Below are positions 13,658 to 18,446 of a DNA stretch of 18,446 nt, one piece after another. The translations under genes and the position numbers were made by a program. How positions within the stretch are numbered: the first letter of the stretch is position 1; each line of letters starts with the position of its first letter. A model generated the notes under the pieces. That model was not told the DNA's origin and made no database searches. It saw only the letters and a list, made by a program, of their open reading frames with translations. The DNA is taken from positions 9,958-28,403 of the forward strand of contig MDVR01000010.1 of assembly GCA_001940725.1 (NCBI GenBank). Direction: 5' to 3'. The stretch comes from Candidatus Heimdallarchaeota archaeon LC_2. GTDB lineage: Archaea > Asgardarchaeota > Heimdallarchaeia > Heimdallarchaeales > Kariarchaeaceae.

Positions 13658-14005
13658 TTAGTATTGAATACTATTAAAAAAATAAATATAGAATACTATT
13701 AATACTCCAAGGTACAGAATTCGCCCTATAATTCTAATATATTGTATTCTATTTGGATATTTTATATTATAATTACTTTCATCTATAATATGATTTGCCA
13801 TAAACATGAGAAGATTCAACAGTAGAAAAATAGTCATTAATTGTGTTAATAGAGATAAATTTGTATCAGCATGAAAGTATACTGAACCAATTACAATAAG
13901 TATTGAAAACATCAATATTTTATAAAATTGCTTACTACTTTTTATTTTGAATTTGAACGTATTTTCCTTCTTATTCAAATCATATTCCTCATTTTGTAAA
14001 ACCAT
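13658..14005 (-). CDS. Small membrane protein of unknown function
   Basis: The 115 residues begin with a charged segment of about 25 residues. Three hydrophobic helices follow (about 28-45, 51-70 and 91-110), the last pair joined by a polar loop (IIDESNYNIKYPNRIQ). No family is recognised. ATG 14005 has an SD-like AGGGTGA about 7 nt upstream on the minus strand. The gene stands alone between 16S copy F and trailer copy G. Some caution is needed because small AT-rich frames often look membrane-like. Confidence 0.6.
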   Translation of the reverse strand: MVLQNEEYDLNKKENTFKFKIKSSKQFYKILMFSILIVIGSVYFHADTNLSLLTQLMTIFLLLNLLMFMANHIIDESNYNIKYPNRIQYIRIIGRILYLGVLIVFYIYFFNSIQY

Positions 14006-14054
14006 TAAAATTCACCCTAAAACCTTATGTTTGTCCATTACCAAAATGTTAAGT

Positions 14055-14089
14055 CATGATCCATATAGTCATAGACCAAAAGGATCATG
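14055..14089. repeat. 8-bp inverted repeat upstream of the small membrane protein
   Basis: CATGATCC (14055-14062) and GGATCATG (14082-14089) are perfectly inverted with a 19-nt gap, 50-84 bp before ATG 14005. It could be an operator or a hairpin. Confidence 0.35.
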
Positions 14090-14106
14090 CTTGACATAAC
14101 TACCGC

Positions 14107-14340
14107 TATTTGGACCCCCGTAGCAATATGGGGGACCATCACTTTCTTTTTACTTTGTAAACATGAGGAGATTTACTTGATAACGAGTGTGCGAAAATAT
14201 TAAAAAATATTAAATGTCCGTAAAGGACAGCCATCCAACATGGTACTACAGGAACATTATTTGAAAAACAATAATTGATGTATAAATTACACACTAGACA
14301 TCTATTTTAGTAGTTGATTTTTTTTTATCTTTTTTTTATT
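14107..14340 (+). ncRNA. Structured 16S-trailer repeat, copy G (no 16S part)
   Basis: Nearly identical to copy C from TTTGGACCCCC through the terminator, but with no 16S tail. All hairpins are intact: TGTCC/GGACA at 14215-14229, closing stem AGTGTG (14186-14191) with CACACT (14290-14295). Confidence 0.6.
14317..14340 (+). terminator. T-rich terminator of trailer copy G
   Basis: Nine and eight T in two tracts directly after the trailer stem. Confidence 0.45.
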
Positions 14341-14434
14341 AATTTTCTGATGATTACGTTATAGTAAATTTTGTGATTAAATGAGGGATATTGTTTATAG
14401 TTGTTCAGATAATATTCAGCTTCATTTCTATATA

Positions 14435-15835
14435 TCACTTATGAGATTCAAGATTATCAAGACTATGTTTGATGTGTTCATTGAGGGTTTCCGCTTGGGG
14501 AAAATTAGGATCCTTCATCATAAATAGATCTAATTTCACCTTTGCTTCATCGTATTCTCCATTGTAAAATAATGTTAGGGCGTATTGAAAAAGGAAATCA
14601 AGTTTTTTCTCAATAATAGCTTCACCATAAGTATCTATCATTTGTTGTAAAGTTTTCATTGAGCCTGCATGGTCTTCTAATCTTGTCTGAAACATAGATT
14701 TTGCAATAAAATAATCTTCAGTTGGATAAAAGGAAATAGCTTGATCAATTAAATTCAGAGCTTCTTCTGATTTTCCCTCCCTGCCTGAAAGATAAGTTCC
14801 TTGGGTCATTAATAATTTACCTTTGATCTCATTATCCTTACAAATTGCAAGTAATCTTTTTGATACTTTAGTAATATATTCTTCATTTTCAGTTTTCATT
14901 AGAGATAGAATAAGATGGTCCCAAGCTACAGTGTTATCGGGCTCAAGATACACCAATTTTTCAAGTACTCGTGCGGAATCAACAAAATCTGATTGATTTA
15001 AATATATTAAACCCAAATTTCTAAGAACAATTCGATGGGTTGGAAAAGGTTGAAGTGCTTCTTCATAAGTCTTTTTCGCCAAAACATTTTTTTTCTGAAG
15101 TCCATACATCTCAGCAAGGTTAACTCTATTCTCAATTTTTTCAGGCATTTTAATAATAGCAGCTTTCATCATGGATATTCCCTTATCTTCTTCATTGTTA
15201 CTAAAGAAACATCTACTTAGTAGTGCCAAATAATCAGCATTTGAAGGGTCTGAATCTGAGAGAAATTTAGCGATTAAGAGAATTTTAGGATTTAAACTAG
15301 TTGAAATAGATAAGTTTACCATATATGATAATATCGTATCAGGAGTTATACCAGGGTCATCTGAATTTAATATTAGCTTGAATATTTCATGAGCTTCCGA
15401 ATATTGTTCAGTTTTGATACATGTCAGACCTTTGACTAACAATAGTCTCGTTGCATCAGGGAAAAGTGATAACCCTAAATTTAACGTATTAATTGCTTTT
15501 TCATAATTTCCCTCATTGATTAAAAATGAAGAATAAAATGTGATTCCGTAAATATTATTAGGATCTTTGTCTAAAATTGATTTGATCTCTTCCATTGCAC
15601 TCTCATGGTTTCCAGAAGTTTCTAGGACCAAAGCATATTTGGCATAGGTTTCAAGATCGATTGAACCACTTGACATAGCAATTATTTTCTCATATGTTGT
15701 TATTGAACTCGTATAATCTTTATCATCATAAAGAATATTTGCATAGTAGCTTAATAACTTTATATCATCGGGTTTTTTCTCTAATAAGTAATGAATTAAT
15801 TCACTTGCGGCCTCTTTGAACTCTTCACGTCTCAA
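14435..15835 (-). CDS. TPR-repeat protein
   Basis: The 466 residues consist almost wholly of tetratricopeptide-like helical pairs. Repeated units of about 34 residues end in acidic-Pro positions (KPDD, DPNN, FPDA, FPTH, EPDN, YPTE, DPNF), for example NIYGITFYSSFLINEGNYEKAINTLNLGLSLFPDA and HRIVLRNLGLIYLNQSDFVDSARVLEKLVYLEPDN. There is no signal or membrane segment, so it is cytosolic and probably a protein-protein scaffold. The start is TTG 15835, directly after the upstream gene's TAA, so translation is probably coupled to the membrane-anchored TPR protein. The client is unknown. The gene ends about 95 bp from the terminator of trailer copy G, which points the other way. Confidence 0.85.
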   Translation of the reverse strand: MRREEFKEAASELIHYLLEKKPDDIKLLSYYANILYDDKDYTSSITTYEKIIAMSSGSIDLETYAKYALVLETSGNHESAMEEIKSILDKDPNNIYGITFYSSFLINEGNYEKAINTLNLGLSLFPDATRLLLVKGLTCIKTEQYSEAHEIFKLILNSDDPGITPDTILSYMVNLSISTSLNPKILLIAKFLSDSDPSNADYLALLSRCFFSNNEEDKGISMMKAAIIKMPEKIENRVNLAEMYGLQKKNVLAKKTYEEALQPFPTHRIVLRNLGLIYLNQSDFVDSARVLEKLVYLEPDNTVAWDHLILSLMKTENEEYITKVSKRLLAICKDNEIKGKLLMTQGTYLSGREGKSEEALNLIDQAISFYPTEDYFIAKSMFQTRLEDHAGSMKTLQQMIDTYGEAIIEKKLDFLFQYALTLFYNGEYDEAKVKLDLFMMKDPNFPQAETLNEHIKHSLDNLESHK

Positions 15836-17650
15836 TTAATTTAGCATTAATTCAACAGCATTTTCATTCATTTGCTGCATTTTCCCTATCAACCCCTCAA
15901 TATTTGAATAATTACCGGTCCCTAGATTTAATTTTATTCCGAAAGCCGAAATTTTAATTAGGTCTTCTGGAGATAATTGTGTTGAATTGAGATTTGACAA
16001 TAGATTTGCAGCTTCGTTGTATTTCTTCTGAATTAAATAAATTCTAATTAATTCAATTTGAGCAGGGAAATAATCCCGTTTCACTCTGATTACTTGATAT
16101 AAATTTTCTAAAGCTTCATCTATTCTCCCCAAATATACTAATGTTCTAGCTCGAATTGAATACAAACTCGGATCTGGAAATTTTTGCAATGTACTGTCAA
16201 TAGCTTTCATTGCATTATTGTGATCTTTTGCTTTTGTATTAGCCATGATATTTGCGAAATAATATTCAGGACCTGGAAGAATACCCAAAATCCTCTCACC
16301 TTTTGAAAGGTGAAATTTTGACAATTTATAGGAGTGCGATTGCAAATACAAAAATCCTAAATCTATATGAGCAATGGCATTATTTTCATCCTTAGCTAAT
16401 AAATCTAGATAAGCTTCAATTGCGGGCCAAATTAATTCTGCCCTTTTTAGTAGCATTGCTCTGCCCATTTGAACAAACAAATTATCTGGGTATTCTTTCA
16501 TAGCTCTATCAGCAATGTCTAGAGCTCCTTGAATATTTCCTTTTTCTAATTCTTTATCTGCCATTTTCATCAATTCAACTGTTTGGTCTGCTTTTGGTTG
16601 TCGAGATTGATAGTTATTTCCCTTTGCAGGGTGTGGTTGTTGAGTAGGTTGGGAAGAATCTTCCGCTTGTAAAATTTTATTATTAGAAGTAGTATTGCCT
16701 GTATCTACATTTTGTTGATTTTGAGCAACTTCTTTTTTGTTTTTGCTTATAAATTGTTTCACTTGATGTTCAGATGGTTCCAAAATAGGTTGAAGAATGG
16801 GATAAAGCTTGTTCAAAAATTCTTGAGCTAATTTGATCTGAAGCTCATCATTAATTTCTTGATTTGGATTCCGTAATGCAATTAATAAATTTAAATCAAA
16901 GAAATCCGAAAATGGTACAATATCTCTATGAAGCTTACCATGGTGCTTTGCATCGTTTGATTGATTAACTATATAAAAGGATCCATTTGTCAATTCATTC
17001 ATAAACCATTTTGAAAAACCCTCCCATGACCTTTCATAATTTTTTGAGATCATTGATGCATTCACAAAACTGTGTTCAGGTTCATTAATCCATTTATGAA
17101 TAACTTCTTTCTGAGCTGATGTTGATTTCAATTTTAAATATGATCTCATATAAGACCAAATATCAGCTCTAATTATTGGATCTGTTAGATCATTCATAAT
17201 ATCATATGGCAAATCCAAAAAGTTACTTGGATGCTGTTGAACGTCTCCATGTTTGTTAGAATAGTGGACCCTTGTGTTTGAAAAGAAAAGGAGTAGCTCT
17301 TGTGCAGATAAATTAGGAGGTTGTTCTTTTTCAAAATTAATACTCTTTCCTTTTTCACTATAATAGATTTTTGCACGAGGAAACTTAAACTCTACATTGT
17401 ATTGCGGTAATGGTTCAAGTTGCTCAATCGGGTTTATTGTCCCATGTACACCCATTTCTCGATTAGCATTATGCCGTAGCGTTGATATATAATCTCTTTT
17501 GACCCTTCCCCTCTTCTTAACTTTTCCACCTCGTTTTTCTACATAATACGTTCCAAACATAAATAAAATCATCAGCCCAACAAATGAACCAAATATCCAC
17601 ATAAAAAATATCCAGCTAAACCTAGTGTACTCAATTATAAAAGGATCCAT
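15836..17650 (-). CDS. Membrane-anchored TPR protein; N-terminus uncertain
   Basis: The 604-residue frame has one N-terminal membrane helix (about 11-36) followed by a strongly basic segment (KRGGKVKKRGRVKR), which places the rest in the cytoplasm. Then come an unrecognised domain (about 50-300), a Gln/Pro/Ser-rich linker (about 305-350) and TPR-like repeats (about 355-600; DLGFLYLQSHSYKLSKFHL, RARTLVYLGRIDEALENLYQVI). With the following TPR gene it forms a two-gene operon, perhaps a membrane-tethered scaffold. The ATG at 17650 lies 15 bp inside the second copy of a 664-bp tandem repeat, and its first four residues (MDPF) are encoded across that junction. The true start may therefore differ and cannot be placed. 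Confidence 0.75.
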   Translation of the reverse strand: MDPFIIEYTRFSWIFFMWIFGSFVGLMILFMFGTYYVEKRGGKVKKRGRVKRDYISTLRHNANREMGVHGTINPIEQLEPLPQYNVEFKFPRAKIYYSEKGKSINFEKEQPPNLSAQELLLFFSNTRVHYSNKHGDVQQHPSNFLDLPYDIMNDLTDPIIRADIWSYMRSYLKLKSTSAQKEVIHKWINEPEHSFVNASMISKNYERSWEGFSKWFMNELTNGSFYIVNQSNDAKHHGKLHRDIVPFSDFFDLNLLIALRNPNQEINDELQIKLAQEFLNKLYPILQPILEPSEHQVKQFISKNKKEVAQNQQNVDTGNTTSNNKILQAEDSSQPTQQPHPAKGNNYQSRQPKADQTVELMKMADKELEKGNIQGALDIADRAMKEYPDNLFVQMGRAMLLKRAELIWPAIEAYLDLLAKDENNAIAHIDLGFLYLQSHSYKLSKFHLSKGERILGILPGPEYYFANIMANTKAKDHNNAMKAIDSTLQKFPDPSLYSIRARTLVYLGRIDEALENLYQVIRVKRDYFPAQIELIRIYLIQKKYNEAANLLSNLNSTQLSPEDLIKISAFGIKLNLGTGNYSNIEGLIGKMQQMNENAVELMLN

Positions 17651-18446
17651 TTGTCAATTCATTCATAAACCATTTTGAAAAACCCTCCCATGACCTTTCA
17701 TAATTTTTTGAGATCATTGATGCATTCACAAAACTGTGTTCAGGTTCATTAATCCATTTATGAATAACTTCTTTCTGAGCTGATGTTGATTTCAATTTTA
17801 AATATGATCTCATATAAGACCAAATATCAGCTCTAATTATTGGATCTGTTAGATCATTCATAATATCATATGGCAAATCCAAAAAGTTACTTGGATGCTG
17901 TTGAACGTCTCCATGTTTGTTAGAATAGTGGACCCTTGTGTTTGAAAAGAAAAGGAGTAGCTCTTGTGCAGATAAATTAGGAGGTTGTTCTTTTTCAAAA
18001 TTAATACTCTTTCCTTTTTCACTATAATAGATTTTTGCACGAGGAAACTTAAACTCTACATTGTATTGCGGTAATGGTTCAAGTTGCTCAATCGGGTTTA
18101 TTGTCCCATGTACACCCATTTCTCGATTAGCATTATGCCGTAGCGTTGATATATAATCTCTTTTGACCCTTCCCCTCTTCTTAACTTTTCCACCTCGTTT
18201 TTCTACATAATACGTTCCAAACATAAATAAAATCATCAGCCCAACAAATGAACCAAATATCCACATAAAAAATATCCAGCTAAACCTAGTGTACTCAATT
18301 ATAAAAGGATCCATTTGTCAATTCATTCATAAACCATTTTGAAAAACCCTCCCATGACCTTTCATAATTTTTTGAGATCATTGATGCATTCACAAAACTG
18401 TGTTCAGGTTCATTAATCCATTTATGAATAACTTCTTTCTGAGCTG
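16972..18446. repeat. Exact 664-bp tandem repeat reaching the right edge
   Basis: 16972-17635, 17636-18299 and 18300-18446 (cut by the window end) read identically. The period is not a multiple of 3. The repeat covers the N-terminal third of the TPR gene. An array running into the edge is typical of an unresolved assembly end, though a real duplication is possible. Confidence 0.85.
17631..18314 (-). pseudogene. Duplicated N-terminal part of the membrane TPR gene
   Basis: The second repeat copy encodes the same 226 residues as the N-terminus of the 604-residue protein. It then leaves the frame at the 664-bp junction (NGSFYN, stop) and carries no TPR region. It is a by-product of the tandem repeat, not a separate gene. 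Confidence 0.75.

Noticed and set aside
322..14340. Classical integron with attC sites
   Set aside because: I find no GTTRRRY/RYYYAAC core pairs and no integrase. The repeats are clearly 16S-derived, so only the cassette-like layout is comparable.
322..14340. CRISPR array
   Set aside because: The repeats are over 200 bp, diverged and separated by genes of 1-5 kb.
17194..17376. 60-aa leftward frames at 17194-17376 and 17858-18040
   Set aside because: Alternate-frame readings of the TPR gene's N-terminal region, present twice only because of the 664-bp repeat.

Overview
The window is AT-rich archaeal DNA. Three things support this. Dispersed fragments of an archaeal-type 16S rRNA 3' end carry the anti-Shine-Dalgarno sequence ATCACCTCCT. 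Promoters have an archaeal TATA box 28-31 bp before a start codon, giving leaderless or near-leaderless mRNAs. Surface proteins have an N-terminal signal, a Thr-rich stalk and a C-terminal membrane anchor. The AT-richness and a RING/PHD-like zinc finger on a membrane protein would fit an Asgard archaeon, but that assignment is inference.

The striking feature is an array. Pieces of the 16S rRNA 3' end and/or the sequence that follows it occur at about 322-590, 2969-3373, 4112-4428, 5497-5610, 7519-7930, 12268-12679, 13468-13497 and 14107-14340. All are on the + strand. Six carry the same roughly 200-nt trailer ending in a T-rich terminator. Paired substitutions in three of its helices indicate a conserved RNA structure. 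The 5' ends differ from copy to copy, while the 3' ends coincide at the terminator. Between the copies lie small gene 'cassettes' on either strand. No integrase, reverse transcriptase or complete 16S gene is in the window.

Layout: (1) 1-186, start of a leftward unknown gene. (2) 768-2813, a four-PPC-repeat surface protein. (3) 3451-4098, a TumE-like toxin-antitoxin pair. (4) 4697-5535, a mini-ORF overlapping a RING/PHD-like membrane protein. (5) 5790-7321, a LVIVD-type propeller surface protein split by a frameshift. (6) 8085-12193, a 4-TM protein, an alpha/beta hydrolase broken by an exact 464-bp tandem duplication, a 46-aa ORF and two extended SDR enzymes, perhaps a lipid or isoprenoid-type pathway. 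(7) 12727-13315, a leftward DUF433/DUF5615 toxin-antitoxin pair. (8) 13500-13649, a displaced copy of the 3' end of the surface-protein gene. (9) 13658-14005, a small membrane protein. (10) 14435-17650, two leftward TPR proteins. The second runs into an exact 664-bp tandem repeat that continues to the window edge and makes its N-terminus uncertain.

Three promoters (before 4697, 8085 and 10043) share an inverted repeat CTTTG-N5-CAAAG placed exactly 11 bp before the TATA box. This suggests one regulator controls the zinc-finger membrane protein and the hydrolase/SDR genes.
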